A stretch of 51,344 nucleotides of DNA from JAFEDN01 sp965651935. GTDB taxonomy: Bacteria; Pseudomonadota; Gammaproteobacteria; Coxiellales; Coxiellaceae. The position numbers and the translations under genes are program-made. Below, in pieces: positions 17,762 to 26,683 of the stretch. The DNA lies in contig CBFGTC010000014.1 in assembly GCA_965651935.1 (NCBI GenBank), forward strand, positions 1-51,344. The letters are read 5' to 3'. Every line of letters begins with the position of its first letter. Within the stretch, counting starts at the first letter, position 1. The notes under the pieces are model-generated. The model did not search any database and was not told the DNA's origin. It was given only the letters and a program-made list of their open reading frames with translations.

Positions 17762-18722
17762 AGGCCCATTGCTGCCGGTCTATTTGATCAGTGGCGATAC
17801 TCTATTGCTGCGCCAAGAAGCCCGTGATGAAATTCGTCAAAGCGTACAGCAACGAAATTATTCAAATTATCAACGATTGGATGTTGAATCGAGTTTCCAC
17901 TGGACGGAACTGACCTATGCCGCTAATAGTTTCAATCTATTTGCTGAAAAAACGCTGATTGAAATTCATAACCCACTGGCGAAATTTGACGCAGAAGCCG
18001 GTCGAACCCTTCAAACTTACTGCCAAGCCCCTGCGGAAGATAAAATCTTGCTCATCATTTCCGGCAAATTATCCGCAGCACAACAAAAAACCCGTTGGTA
18101 TAAAGATATTCAAGCCTGCGGAGCAATCGTGCCTATTTTTCCAGTCAAAAGCCAAGATTTGCCGCAATGGATACAACACCGGCTCAAGCAGGCTGGCTTG
18201 CAGGCCGATCATACTGCCATTCGTTTACTCGCTGAATTTACGGAAGGGAATTTGTTAGCTACACACCAAGCCATTATCAAATTGCGTCTGCTTTATCCAA
18301 ACCAGGCAATTGAAGCCAAGGAAATGGCGGAAGTGATCAGCGATAGCACTCAGTTTAATGTCTTTGAGTTAAGTCAATATCTTTTGAAAGGCGATGGCCG
18401 CGGTGTTTTGCGGGTTATGCATAGTTTGCGCGCTACCGACACGGAACCCACGTTAATTTTGTGGTTGCTCGCGCGCGAATGCCGGGCATTATTACTCATG
18501 ACCGAAAAATTGGAACAAGGACATAGTTTACCCAGCGTATTGGCCAATCAGTGGGATAGTTTAAAAACGCTTTATCAAATGGCTTTAAAACGTCATTCCG
18601 GTGCTCAGCTTAAAAAAATTTTATTAGCTTGTCATCATGCGGACCGGATAATTAAAGGCGCTGCTGCTGGCAATATCTGGAATGAATTGATTCACAACGC
18701 CTTAGCACTGGCCGGTGTATGA
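17724..18722 (+). CDS. holA: DNA polymerase III subunit delta
   Basis: The delta subunit opens the beta clamp in the clamp-loader complex. The 332 residues, the N-terminal GPLLPVYLISGDTLLLRQEA and the helical C-terminal collar region (ALKRHSGAQLKKILLACHHADRIIKG) are typical. It starts 38 bp inside lptE and ends by overlapping nadD at ATGA, so the four genes of this operon are tightly packed. Confidence 0.94.
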   Translation: MQILPSQLQQHLKGPLLPVYLISGDTLLLRQEARDEIRQSVQQRNYSNYQRLDVESSFHWTELTYAANSFNLFAEKTLIEIHNPLAKFDAEAGRTLQTYCQAPAEDKILLIISGKLSAAQQKTRWYKDIQACGAIVPIFPVKSQDLPQWIQHRLKQAGLQADHTAIRLLAEFTEGNLLATHQAIIKLRLLYPNQAIEAKEMAEVISDSTQFNVFELSQYLLKGDGRGVLRVMHSLRATDTEPTLILWLLARECRALLLMTEKLEQGHSLPSVLANQWDSLKTLYQMALKRHSGAQLKKILLACHHADRIIKGAAAGNIWNELIHNALALAGV

Positions 18723-19351
18723 TGAATTACCTGGCCATAGGGATTTTAGGTGGGACTTTTGATCCAACACACCAAGGACATTTGAACCTGGCGGAATATT
18801 TATTAGCTAGCTGTCCTCTACAAGAAATCCAGTTTATCCCCTGTTTTGACCCGCCCCACCGCAATCCTCCTAAAGCTTCAGCTGAGCATAGGTTAAAAAT
18901 GCTTCGCTTAGCCATCCAGAATCATCCGCATTGGAAGGTGAATGATATGGATTATCATCGTCCGAGTCCTTCTTATATGGTTGATACTTTAATGTTATTG
19001 CGAGAGCAACAACCGGATGTTTCATGGTGCCTGATTTTGGGGATGGACGCGTTTTTAAGCTTCAATCAATGGCGTGAATGGAAAAAAATACTAAAATTAG
19101 CTAATTTAATTGTCGTTAACCGTCCGGGGTATCATTTGCCTAATCAAGGCTGGCAGCAGGATTTATTAAAAAACACTCAAATCAAAGATCCGCTCGAATT
19201 GACGCAACATTTGAGCGGTAAAATTTTACTTAGAAATATTCCGCCTTCTAGTGTCAATGCTACCGACATACGCCGCTACTTTGACACCTTAGGTCAATTA
19301 GATTTACCTCCCGCAGTTTATCAATATATCCAAGACTACCATCTTTATTAA
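18719..19351 (+). CDS. nadD: Nicotinate-nucleotide adenylyltransferase
   Basis: NadD turns nicotinate mononucleotide and ATP into deamido-NAD. The nucleotidyltransferase signature GGTFDPTHQGH (about 10-20) and the C-terminal VNATDIRRYF are intact, and the 210 residues are standard. Two ATG codons are adjacent (18719 and 18722). The first overlaps the holA stop and is taken. It is the last gene of the leuS operon and converges on the gene at 19355 with only 3 bp between them. Confidence 0.95.
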   Translation: MMNYLAIGILGGTFDPTHQGHLNLAEYLLASCPLQEIQFIPCFDPPHRNPPKASAEHRLKMLRLAIQNHPHWKVNDMDYHRPSPSYMVDTLMLLREQQPDVSWCLILGMDAFLSFNQWREWKKILKLANLIVVNRPGYHLPNQGWQQDLLKNTQIKDPLELTQHLSGKILLRNIPPSSVNATDIRRYFDTLGQLDLPPAVYQYIQDYHLY

Positions 19352-19354
19352 AGC

Positions 19355-19813
19355 TTAAAATCTTTCACCATATTCAAAGTTACATTGGCCTTCGCCAGAG
19401 GCACAAGCAAAACCTTTCACACCTTGCCAATCTGATAAAAACCAATTGTTTTTATCGTGAAGCCTGGGATCGGGAATATTGATATCCCGGTCCTTCTGAT
19501 AAAGCAAAATTAAGCCTTTATTATAAGAATATTGGCATATCGTTACACCATAACTGACTTTACTGGAGTCGACCATATGGGCATTAGGGGTCCAAAATGC
19601 TCTTAAAAATCGTGTCGCGTGTACACCTGGCTGAGTCTGAGAGTCCTGCGCAGCGCTCCCCTGATACCAGCCTGCAATTGGATTCCAGGAGCATTGGGTA
19701 TGGCCATTAAAAGCTTGACAGCTATAAATTACAGTATTGTGGTTAGGGCAATTCGCAAACGCAGCCCCAGCAAAGAAAAGACCAATAACACTGATAAAAA
19801 TCCTCGTTCTCAT
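19355..19813 (-). CDS. Small secreted cysteine-containing protein of unknown function
   Basis: The 152-residue product has a clear Sec signal peptide (hydrophobic 5-16, cleavage likely after AAFA at 20) and six cysteines in the mature part, suggesting disulfides in the periplasm or outside. Aromatic-rich segments such as CSWNPIAGWYQG recall DUF3757-type proteins of Legionellales, but I am not certain. The ribosome site GAGAGGTGG precedes the ATG. It stands alone, and function is unknown. Confidence 0.75.
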   Translation of the reverse strand: MRTRIFISVIGLFFAGAAFANCPNHNTVIYSCQAFNGHTQCSWNPIAGWYQGSAAQDSQTQPGVHATRFLRAFWTPNAHMVDSSKVSYGVTICQYSYNKGLILLYQKDRDINIPDPRLHDKNNWFLSDWQGVKGFACASGEGQCNFEYGERF

Positions 19814-20248
19814 ACCACCTCTCTTCTTTAACCTTACATTTCGACTATTTTTTTAAGCTTTATCGGATTTTACCAAAATTGGAATAGCAAGTAAATAGGT
19901 AAATATAAAATACCTCTGCACACGACAAAAATTTTTCAAGTTAGTCTTCCAAGATATTATGGAGGTTAGGGTCTGTTCTATTTGGGATGAGACCGCTTAA
20001 TTGTTTGTAAAAAGCGACGTCCGATCGTGGGAGCAGCACATCAGGTAGGTCTCGCTAGTAAAGAACCTGTTTTCAATTAAATTAATCCAGGCTTTTCACT
20101 AATGCCAACGCTACAGTGTGAGCAGTTAATAGAAAGCAGTTTTCGGCGGGGCGACGCCAAAACTTCATAAGAAAAACTGCTACAAGCAATTTTGCAGCAG
20201 TTTTTTTCGCATTTTCGACAATGATGGTAGAATAATCCAGTCTTACGA
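19814..20248. other. 435-bp gap without a recognisable gene
   Basis: The region holds the promoter side of the secreted-protein gene on the right of 19813 and the csbD terminator near 20170-20208. The rest (19900-20160) has no convincing reading frame on either strand. Its base composition is mixed, and it may contain remnants of lost genes, but I recognise none. Confidence 0.5.
20170..20208 (-). terminator. Terminator of the csbD-like gene (possibly bidirectional)
   Basis: AAACTGCT and AGCAGTTT pair around a 14-nt loop, with a T-run beyond the right arm and an A-run before the left arm, so it can act on both strands. It lies about 45 bp past the stop of the minus-strand gene at 20249. Confidence 0.6.
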
Positions 20249-20482
20249 CTAAAATTTCTTGGGTTCATCAGAAGATTCATCCAAGCGATTATTTTTGACG
20301 AATTGTTCAATTTCCTTTTGAGTACGTTCCTGATCGTATCCGTACTTTTTTTGGAGCATCCCTGATAATTCATCATAAGATCCACGCAATTTAGAAACCT
20401 CATCATCCGACAATTTACCCCATTGTTGATGTAATTTCCCTTTTATTTCTTTCCATTTACCTTGAATAATATTTTTATTCAT
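20249..20482 (-). CDS. CsbD/YjbJ-family stress-response protein
   Basis: This 77-residue acidic-basic helical protein starts MNKNIIQGKWKEIKGKLHQQWGKLSDDE, the CsbD-family hallmark, and continues GSYDELSGMLQKKYGYDQERTQKEI. Family members are abundant small soluble proteins induced by general stress or in stationary phase, of unknown biochemical role. It is monocistronic, with a terminator downstream. No clear upstream regulatory site is recognised. Confidence 0.92.
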   Translation of the reverse strand: MNKNIIQGKWKEIKGKLHQQWGKLSDDEVSKLRGSYDELSGMLQKKYGYDQERTQKEIEQFVKNNRLDESSDEPKKF

Positions 20483-20630
20483 ATTTTTACCTCTGTCAGT
20501 TACGAATTTTTATCCTCTCCTTCAGGAGTCTAGCATCTGTACATTTTCCTTTCAAATTATGAGTAATTTTTGCATTTGAGACCAATTTCCGTATTTCAAT
20601 ACTAGACTTTTAATTTGGCTGGAAAATCAA

Positions 20631-20872
20631 ATGAAAACATTGGTATTTCACGGATTAGGGGACATTCGTCTCGATGAGGTCAAAACTCCTCAAATACAAG
20701 CCGATCAGGACGCCATTGTCCAAATTACATACACATAGTCAGAGGCACATTAGGCCCCATGAAAAGTAGTTTGTGTATTAGCCATAAAATGGAGTTGAAA
20801 GAAGTGGTCGAGGCTTATAAAAATTTTGACTTGAGAAATAAAGGCTGGCTAAAAGTGGCTCTCAAGCCTTAA
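20631..20872 (+). pseudogene. Decayed zinc-type alcohol dehydrogenase
   Basis: The first 35 codons, MKTLVFHGLGDIRLDEV to IVQITYT, are the N-terminus of a zinc-dependent medium-chain alcohol or formaldehyde dehydrogenase and end in TAG. The next frame gives HIVRGTLGPMK, the piece that normally follows the catalytic CGSD segment, showing a small deletion and frameshift. Then almost the whole enzyme is missing, and the frame resumes with the C-terminus ISHKMELKEVVEAYKNF to WLKVALKP and a natural stop at 20870. About 300 residues are lost in two deletions. The remnant cannot encode a working enzyme. Confidence 0.85.
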
Positions 20873-20925
20873 CTCCGCTGTTTGCCATATCTAAATCCTG
20901 CGGTTGACAAGCAATTGCACGGAGC

Positions 20926-20956
20926 AAAAAAAGGGAGAATCGCGATTCTCCCTCTC
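20926..20956 (-). terminator. Intrinsic terminator of the DUF4142 gene
   Basis: The perfect 20-bp palindrome GGGAGAATCGCGATTCTCCC (20933-20952) is followed on the minus strand by seven T (20932-20926), a textbook terminator 17 bp past the stop of the minus-strand gene. The same palindrome recurs at 38205-38230 and, decayed, near 40553-40577. Confidence 0.85.
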
Positions 20957-20968
20957 CTTTTAGCAGTA

Positions 20969-21547
20969 TTAATATTTTTGATGGCTTAAAGAATTTAAAG
21001 TGCTTTCCGCCAATTCCAAATGTTGTTCAACGGTGGTTTTAGTCATTTGAAGATGTTGTTCCACTTTAGGGTTTTTGGCATTTGGGATGAGTTTTTTACT
21101 AATGATCTCTAGAGCAGCTTGATGCCCTGTCACCATCTCTTTCATATAAGCTAAATCAAACGCTTTACCATTCATTTCTTTCAATTTGTCTAGCCCTTTC
21201 TTTCCCTTTTCATGTAAGGTATTGGAAAGCGGAGTCGGAACGGGCTGAATGTTTAATTCGTCAGCAATGGCTTTGGTAGCCATTAAATTCTTAGAATGAT
21301 CCATCTCCATATGTTGAGCAAATTTCTTAACTTTGGGATTGGTCGTTTTTTCTAAGGCAAGTTTAGCAGCATTGACTTCATTTTTATTAATAGTCATTAA
21401 TATTTCGACGAGTTCACCAGCGCGTAAACTGGGTTGCTCGGTTTGTGTCAGATCAGAATTTTGGGTGTTGTTCATAGGCTCGGCAGCAACGGCATTAAGG
21501 CCTACACAAGAAAAAAACAAAAATAAAAAGCGGATGAGTAATTTCAT
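20969..21547 (-). CDS. DUF4142 exported protein
   Basis: The 192-residue protein has a Sec signal peptide (about 1-22, ending AVAAE) and a four-helix ferritin-like DUF4142 domain: FAQHMEMDHSKNLMATKAIAD, then YMKEMVTGHQAALEIISK, with the conserved D-H and H pattern. DUF4142 proteins are periplasmic, widespread and of unknown function. The gene is monocistronic with its own terminator and diverges from rpmE. Neighbouring CsbD and secreted-protein genes make this a small stress or envelope neighbourhood, but no shared pathway can be shown. Confidence 0.88.
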   Translation of the reverse strand: MKLLIRFLFLFFSCVGLNAVAAEPMNNTQNSDLTQTEQPSLRAGELVEILMTINKNEVNAAKLALEKTTNPKVKKFAQHMEMDHSKNLMATKAIADELNIQPVPTPLSNTLHEKGKKGLDKLKEMNGKAFDLAYMKEMVTGHQAALEIISKKLIPNAKNPKVEQHLQMTKTTVEQHLELAESTLNSLSHQKY

Positions 21548-21725
21548 AGATCCTCCTGTAATTATAAATGGATTTTAGAATAGCCATGTTTGTTTTACCG
21601 AAATATTTATTCGGCATCTGAATAATGATTATAGAAGATAATTTGTATACTTTTCACAAATACAAATGTTTGCTATCCATATGTTTTTCAGTTAAAATAA
21701 ATGTCCTATTGAAGAGGAATAAAAA

Positions 21726-21959
21726 ATGCAAAAAGATATTCATCCCGCTTATCATGAAGTCACTTTTAACTGTAATTGTGGTCACCAATTTAAGGTAAAT
21801 TCCACTATCGCCCAAGATGAAGTCCATTTGGATATTTGTTCCGAATGCCATCCCTTTTTCACTGGTCAACAAAAAATGATCGATACCGGTGGCCGAGTTG
21901 AGAGATTCCGCCAACGTTATGCCAAAAAAGGCGATAAAAAAAGCGGCGCGGCTCATTAA
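21726..21959 (+). CDS. rpmE: 50S ribosomal protein L31
   Basis: L31 bridges the ribosomal subunits. The 77 residues start MQKDIHPAYHEVTFNCNCG and keep the cysteines CxC and CSEC that mark the zinc-binding (C+) form. GAGGAA precedes the ATG. A strong terminator follows directly. The C-terminal tail is basic, as usual. Confidence 0.97.
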   Translation: MQKDIHPAYHEVTFNCNCGHQFKVNSTIAQDEVHLDICSECHPFFTGQQKMIDTGGRVERFRQRYAKKGDKKSGAAH

Positions 21960-21976
21960 TCCATCGGACATTATCT

Positions 21977-22002
21977 AATCCTAGACCCGAAGGTCTAGGA
22001 TT
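21977..22002. terminator. Bidirectional terminator between rpmE and dusA
   Basis: An 11-bp perfect stem (AATCCTAGACC and GGTCTAGGATT) with loop CGAA ends convergent rpmE and dusA. A T-rich tail follows on the plus strand, and the last stem base pairs overlap the dusA stop. Confidence 0.85.
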
Positions 22003-22937
22003 TAATTTAATTGAACTGCTATCGCGTTTTGCAATTCCGCCAAGCTCGGCGAGCTGATTTGCCACGTGCTTAGCCAGCGCCGCCACTCTTTCGCACCCAC
22101 TTGTCCCTTCATCAAACCCATGAGATGGCGCGACATCACCTTCAGAGGCGTCCCCATTTGCAGTTGTTGGGCCACATAAGGCACATAAGCCGCAACAATT
22201 TCCTGGATTGAGATTTTAGATTCAGCGAATAGGAGTGGGTTGTCGTAAGCTTCTCGACCGATCATCACCCCATCCACCTGTAACAGATGCTTTTCTATCT
22301 CCTCCCAAGTTCGAATCCCCCCATTAATCACAATTTGTAATTGCGGAAATTCGTTTTTCAATTGATATACCCATTCATAACGCAAAGGGGGAATACAGCG
22401 GTTCTGGCGTGGACTTAAACCTTTAAGCCAAGCTTTGCGAGCATGGATAATAAAAATATGACAGCCGGCTGCATGGACTTTGGAAATAAAATCCTGAAAT
22501 GCACCATAACTATCTCGATCATCCACTCCAATGCGGGTTTTCACGCTCACAGGAATATTGACTGCTGCTTGCATTTGCGCAACACACTCGGCCACTAATT
22601 CCGGGGCTTTCATTAAACAAGCTCCAAATTTACCGGACTGGACCCGGTCGCTGGGACAACCCACGTTCAAGTTAACCTCATCAAAACCACAGTCCTCTGC
22701 TATCTTAGCACATATGGCCAATTCACGGGGGTCTGCCCCTCCCAATTGCAAAGCCAATGGTTTCTCAATCGGCGAGTAAGCTAATTGACGTGCCTGATCA
22801 CCGTGTAATAAAGAAGCGCTAGTGACCATTTCGGTATATAACCAAAGATTTTTGTTGATCAAGCGCATCAGGACTCTAAAATGACGATCGGTATACGCCA
22901 TCATGGGTGCAATGGCAATTTTTCTATCTAAATTCAT
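22002..22937 (-). CDS. dusA: tRNA-dihydrouridine(20/20a) synthase DusA
   Basis: A flavoenzyme reducing uridines 20 and 20a in the tRNA D-loop. The start IAPMMAYTDRHFRVLMRLI, the catalytic cysteine in LNVGCPSDRVQSG, and HARKAWLKGLSPRQNR are DusA-specific. It has 311 residues, slightly shorter than E. coli DusA. The flavin-binding NGGI and IGREAYDNP segments are present. It is a single gene diverging from the GT87 gene. Confidence 0.95.
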   Translation of the reverse strand: MNLDRKIAIAPMMAYTDRHFRVLMRLINKNLWLYTEMVTSASLLHGDQARQLAYSPIEKPLALQLGGADPRELAICAKIAEDCGFDEVNLNVGCPSDRVQSGKFGACLMKAPELVAECVAQMQAAVNIPVSVKTRIGVDDRDSYGAFQDFISKVHAAGCHIFIIHARKAWLKGLSPRQNRCIPPLRYEWVYQLKNEFPQLQIVINGGIRTWEEIEKHLLQVDGVMIGREAYDNPLLFAESKISIQEIVAAYVPYVAQQLQMGTPLKVMSRHLMGLMKGQVGAKEWRRWLSTWQISSPSLAELQNAIAVQLN

Positions 22938-23021
22938 GTCACCATTCTACCAGAAAAGGGTTGAGGCATTGCATAAAACCGCTATGCAATATTTCAACTT
23001 GCACACTAAACTTAAAAGCAT

Positions 23022-24350
23022 ATGGATAAGCTTAGAGATACTTTTTTATGCACTGCAGGGATAAGCCTTATCCTATACTTAATGGCCGCGACAATGCACT
23101 CCCTGAACAAGAAATTCTATGGCGACTTTGTGCATTTTTATCACGCCGCTCAAGCCATTTTAAATAACCAAAATATTTATGCCTCGGGCACTGGCGGGTA
23201 TATTTATCCTCCCTTTTTTGCATTTTTAATTTCACCCTTAGCAAAATTGTCTTTGCCCATGGCTTGCGGACTATGGCAGTGGGTCAATTTAATTTTACTA
23301 TTGACCGTTTTATATTTTTGCCTACGCAGTCTTACTAAGCTATTCCAAGTCCAAGCCAGTCTCTGGCAGTTATTGAGCGTATGTGCTTTAGCGTTATTAT
23401 TTTCTTATCAAGAATTGGTTCATGAATTCAGATGGAATCAAACCGACTTATTAATCCTCACTGGCATTACATTAGGTTTTTATTGGTTAAAAGACAAACC
23501 TGTTTTGGCAGGATTATGTTTGGGGATCATCGCCAATATCAAATATCAACCCCTATTTTTCCTGCCCTTTCTATTATTACGAGGCCGTTGGCGTAATAGT
23601 TTGGGATTTTGCCTTGGACTCGCGTTAACGACCTTAGCGCCAGTGATTTTATTGGGGTGGGAGCTTAATGGACTGTATTTAATCACCGCTGCCAAGGGAA
23701 TGGCACATCCGCCAGGCGCAGCGCCATCCCCGGATTTATCTTCGGCTCATATGCCCACAATAATGTGGGTGCGAAATATAACCGTAACCAACGGATTACT
23801 CCGAATCTTCCAAGCTCATCATTGGCCATTGATATGGACTTTAATTCCCATCGCTTTTTTAGGATTAGCACTGATATTGGTAATATGGGTTATTTATCGA
23901 AAACACCACATCCCTTTGTTCTGGCGGTTCCCCTGGCAATTGCAAAATGCAAATTTAGAAAATGCTATCATCCATGTGGAATACCTGACCTTATTAGCCA
24001 GTATTTTTATTTTTAGCCCGCAAGGTTTAGTAAGACATTTACTCTTGTTATTGCCTCTTAATATATTCGCAGCCCTGGTTTTATTATTGCCACGGTCTCG
24101 ATTAACTCGATGGCCTATGTTTGTTGGAATTTTAATAATACAATTAGGCAAACTTTATGGAGCTATCTCCCCCATCACAGCGGAAAACTGGCGTTTTATC
24201 GGCGGCCCCGGTTGGACTTTACTTAGTTTCATTCCATTTTTTTGTTACAATGGATTATTATATGCAATTTATCTATATGGAAAAGGGTTCATTGCCGCTA
24301 CCCTGAAAAGAAAGTACCATAGATTAAAAACGGTAAATGGGAGATTTTAA
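23022..24350 (+). CDS. GT87-family membrane glycosyltransferase (DUF2029)
   Basis: This 442-residue polytopic membrane protein has about ten hydrophobic segments. The N-terminal part FYGDFVHFYHAAQAILNNQNIY (35-56) and YIYPPFFAFLISPLAKL (62-78) match the GT87/DUF2029 group, polyprenyl-phosphate-mannose-type mannosyltransferases in actinobacteria. An aspartate follows the first helix as in this fold. Only 3 bp separate it from the RhaT-like gene, so it heads a four-gene cluster for sugar handling. The acceptor is unknown. Confidence 0.8.
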   Translation: MDKLRDTFLCTAGISLILYLMAATMHSLNKKFYGDFVHFYHAAQAILNNQNIYASGTGGYIYPPFFAFLISPLAKLSLPMACGLWQWVNLILLLTVLYFCLRSLTKLFQVQASLWQLLSVCALALLFSYQELVHEFRWNQTDLLILTGITLGFYWLKDKPVLAGLCLGIIANIKYQPLFFLPFLLLRGRWRNSLGFCLGLALTTLAPVILLGWELNGLYLITAAKGMAHPPGAAPSPDLSSAHMPTIMWVRNITVTNGLLRIFQAHHWPLIWTLIPIAFLGLALILVIWVIYRKHHIPLFWRFPWQLQNANLENAIIHVEYLTLLASIFIFSPQGLVRHLLLLLPLNIFAALVLLLPRSRLTRWPMFVGILIIQLGKLYGAISPITAENWRFIGGPGWTLLSFIPFFCYNGLLYAIYLYGKGFIAATLKRKYHRLKTVNGRF

Positions 24351-24353
24351 AAC

Positions 24354-25376
24354 ATGCCAATTGTTGGCGCTCTGCTTTGCATCTTATTCGGCGGAATTAT
24401 CAATGGTTCATTTGCCTTGCCCACTAAAAGCATTCAACAGTGGAAATTTGAAAACGTTTGGATTAATTACGCGCTGTGGGCATTCTTACTGCTGCCATGG
24501 ATTAGTATTTTCACTTTAGCCCCTCAAATTGGCACAGTTTATCTACACATTCCCAGACACATACTTTGGATTTTAGTGATAGGCGGTGTGTTATTTGGCG
24601 TGGGGCAAATATGCTTTGCGCAATCACTCAAAATGATTGGGATTGGCTTGAGCTTTGTTATTAATATCGGATTAGGGACAGGATTGGGATTTTTTTTACC
24701 TTTAATTGTCATACACCCTGAAAAAGTTTTAACGCCGTTCGGGTTCACCACCTTAAGCGGGATTGTGTTAATACTGGCCGGATTGGTGGTGTCTTTTTAT
24801 GCAGGTAAACAAAGGGATTTACACAAACGCCAGGCTCAAACTAGCGCTTCCTCTGCCAGTGACTATTCTTTAGGAGTTATATTGGCGTTTCTGGCTGGTA
24901 TTTGCTCTTCCATTCAAAATTTTACCTTTGCAGCCACCACCCAAATGCAAACACTCGCTTTACAGCACGGCATGAACCCATTGGCATCAGCAATGATTAT
25001 CTGGCCAGTATTTTTAAGCTTTAGTTTTATCCCTTATATGATTTACATGCTTTATTTACATTCTAAAAATAAAAGCTTTGAACATTATCGAGGCGCTCCC
25101 AATGCATATAATAACTTTCTCACTTTAATAATGGCGATTTGCTGGTGGTTTTCTTTGGTCTTATACAGCCGAGCTTCTTTATTGATTGGCGGTTTAGGAC
25201 CGGTAGTCGGTTGGCCTTTATTTATGGTGTTAATTATTCTGGTTTCCAATTTTTGGGGTTGGCGTCATCGCGAGTGGGCTCACATCCCTCAAAAAATAGC
25301 GCATCAGGCCTTAGCGGCTATAGCTCTTTTAGTTTTAGCCGTGATTGTGTTGGCCTATAGTGCGACATTAACTTAA
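24354..25376 (+). CDS. RhaT-like sugar permease (drug/metabolite transporter superfamily)
   Basis: The 340-residue protein has ten membrane segments and the internal two-half layout of DMT carriers. The start GALLCILFGGIINGSFALPTKSIQQWKFENVW strongly resembles E. coli RhaT, a rhamnose-proton symporter. Rhamnose catabolic genes are absent, and a ROK sugar kinase and a phosphomannose-isomerase domain follow, so the substrate may be another hexose. It lies 3 bp after the GT87 gene and 9 bp before the kinase gene, consistent with one operon. Confidence 0.82.
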   Translation: MPIVGALLCILFGGIINGSFALPTKSIQQWKFENVWINYALWAFLLLPWISIFTLAPQIGTVYLHIPRHILWILVIGGVLFGVGQICFAQSLKMIGIGLSFVINIGLGTGLGFFLPLIVIHPEKVLTPFGFTTLSGIVLILAGLVVSFYAGKQRDLHKRQAQTSASSASDYSLGVILAFLAGICSSIQNFTFAATTQMQTLALQHGMNPLASAMIIWPVFLSFSFIPYMIYMLYLHSKNKSFEHYRGAPNAYNNFLTLIMAICWWFSLVLYSRASLLIGGLGPVVGWPLFMVLIILVSNFWGWRHREWAHIPQKIAHQALAAIALLVLAVIVLAYSATLT

Positions 25377-25385
25377 GGTAATAAT

Positions 25386-26300
25386 ATGAAAAATTATATT
25401 GGTATTGAAGGGGGCGGGACCAAATTTGTTTGCGCTTATGGCAGCAATCCAAACAATTTACAAGGCAGAGTCGTTATCCGCACTGAATCACCTTCGATCA
25501 CGATGAAGGCATTAATCGAATATATACGTGCAGTTCATGCTCAGCAGTCTATCAATGGTATCGGCGCTTCTATTTTTGGGCCTCTGGATTTAGACCGCTC
25601 TTCTCCTACTTATGGTTGTATAACTAGCACCCCCAAAACCGAATGGAAAAATTTCAATTTTTTAGGGGAATTAAAAAAAGCATTTGATTGCCCGGTAGGT
25701 TTTGATACGGATGTCAACGCCGCCGCCATCAGCGAATATCGTTGGGGAGCCGCCAAAAATCTAAGTGATATTTTATACCTGACTGTGGGAACCGGTATTG
25801 GCGGCGGCGCTATAGTCAACCATGAGTTAGTGCATGGCGCCATGCACCCGGAAATGGGACATATTTTTATCCCTCAGGCTAAAGAGGATACTTTTGCCGG
25901 CGTGTGCGGTTATCATGGTAATTGCTTAGAAGGATTGGCTTCCGGGCCTTCTTTAAAAGAACGCTGGAAAGTGAAATCCGCTTTAGACCTTCCCGAGGAC
26001 CATCCTGGATGGGAATTGGAAGCCGGTTATTTGGGGATGGCGTTAGCCAATTATGCATTGACATTGTCACCCAAAAAAATTGTCATCGGTGGCGGAGTCA
26101 TGCGTCAACATCATCTTTTGCCAAAAATCCAGCGGCGTTTTATTCAACATTTAAATGCTTATCTTCAAATTCCTAAAATTATTGACCAAGTCGAAAATTA
26201 CATTGTCAAACCGGGGTTAGAAGAAAATGCGGGGGTGTTAGGCGCCATTGCCATTGCTGAATTAGCGTGTCAGTTTGAGGAAAATTCTTATGGGAAATAA
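25386..26300 (+). CDS. ROK-family sugar kinase, fructokinase-like
   Basis: The 304-residue product opens with the ATP phosphate-1 motif IGIEGGGTKFVCA (4-16) and has FDTDVNAAA, GTGIGGG and the ROK zinc motif, here MGH with CGYHGNC. The fructokinase/mannokinase branch has this compact layout. It should phosphorylate a hexose with ATP in the cytoplasm. The ribosome site AAGGTAA lies 5 bp before the ATG. Fructose, mannose or glucose are all possible. The downstream phosphomannose-isomerase cupin and upstream carrier suggest that imported mannose or fructose is fed to fructose-6-phosphate. That link is inference from gene order. Confidence 0.85.
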   Translation: MKNYIGIEGGGTKFVCAYGSNPNNLQGRVVIRTESPSITMKALIEYIRAVHAQQSINGIGASIFGPLDLDRSSPTYGCITSTPKTEWKNFNFLGELKKAFDCPVGFDTDVNAAAISEYRWGAAKNLSDILYLTVGTGIGGGAIVNHELVHGAMHPEMGHIFIPQAKEDTFAGVCGYHGNCLEGLASGPSLKERWKVKSALDLPEDHPGWELEAGYLGMALANYALTLSPKKIVIGGGVMRQHHLLPKIQRRFIQHLNAYLQIPKIIDQVENYIVKPGLEENAGVLGAIAIAELACQFEENSYGK

Positions 26301-26646
26301 TGAAGTCGGTAAAATTTACGAACGTCCTTGGGGAAGTTATGAAACTTTGCGTATAGAAAATAACTATCAAGTCAAAGTATTAATTATTAATCCCGGCGGA
26401 CGTTTATCATTACAAAAACATTTTAAACGGGCAGAACATTGGGTAGTGGTTGCCGGGTCACCTACCCTCACCATTGATGGGGTCAGCCGGGTTTATCAAA
26501 TCAATGAATCCGTTTACATTCCGCGGGAGGCGCTGCACCGCATCGAAAATTTCGGAAGTGAACCCGCTAAAATTATTGAAGTTCAAGTGGGGGATTATTT
26601 AGGTGAAGACGATATTGTCCGCGTTGACGATATTTACGGACGTTAA
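26290..26646 (+). CDS. Stand-alone type II phosphomannose isomerase cupin domain
   Basis: The 118-residue protein is only the C-terminal cupin of bifunctional AlgA/ManC-type enzymes: WGSYETL, then SLQKHFKRAEHWVVVAGSPTLTIDG close to the family pattern LQxHHxRAEHWVVVxGTA, and the late YIPREALHRIENF. Such domains interconvert mannose-6-phosphate and fructose-6-phosphate. The second histidine of the usual HH pair is Phe. The GDP-mannose pyrophosphorylase half is absent. The start is the ATG at 26290 with GAGGAAAA upstream; a TTG five codons earlier is less likely. It overlaps the kinase gene by 11 bp. Confidence 0.85.
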   Translation: MGNNEVGKIYERPWGSYETLRIENNYQVKVLIINPGGRLSLQKHFKRAEHWVVVAGSPTLTIDGVSRVYQINESVYIPREALHRIENFGSEPAKIIEVQVGDYLGEDDIVRVDDIYGR

Positions 26647-26683
26647 GTGCTCAGAATGACCCCATCGCGTAGAGTCAATAGCG

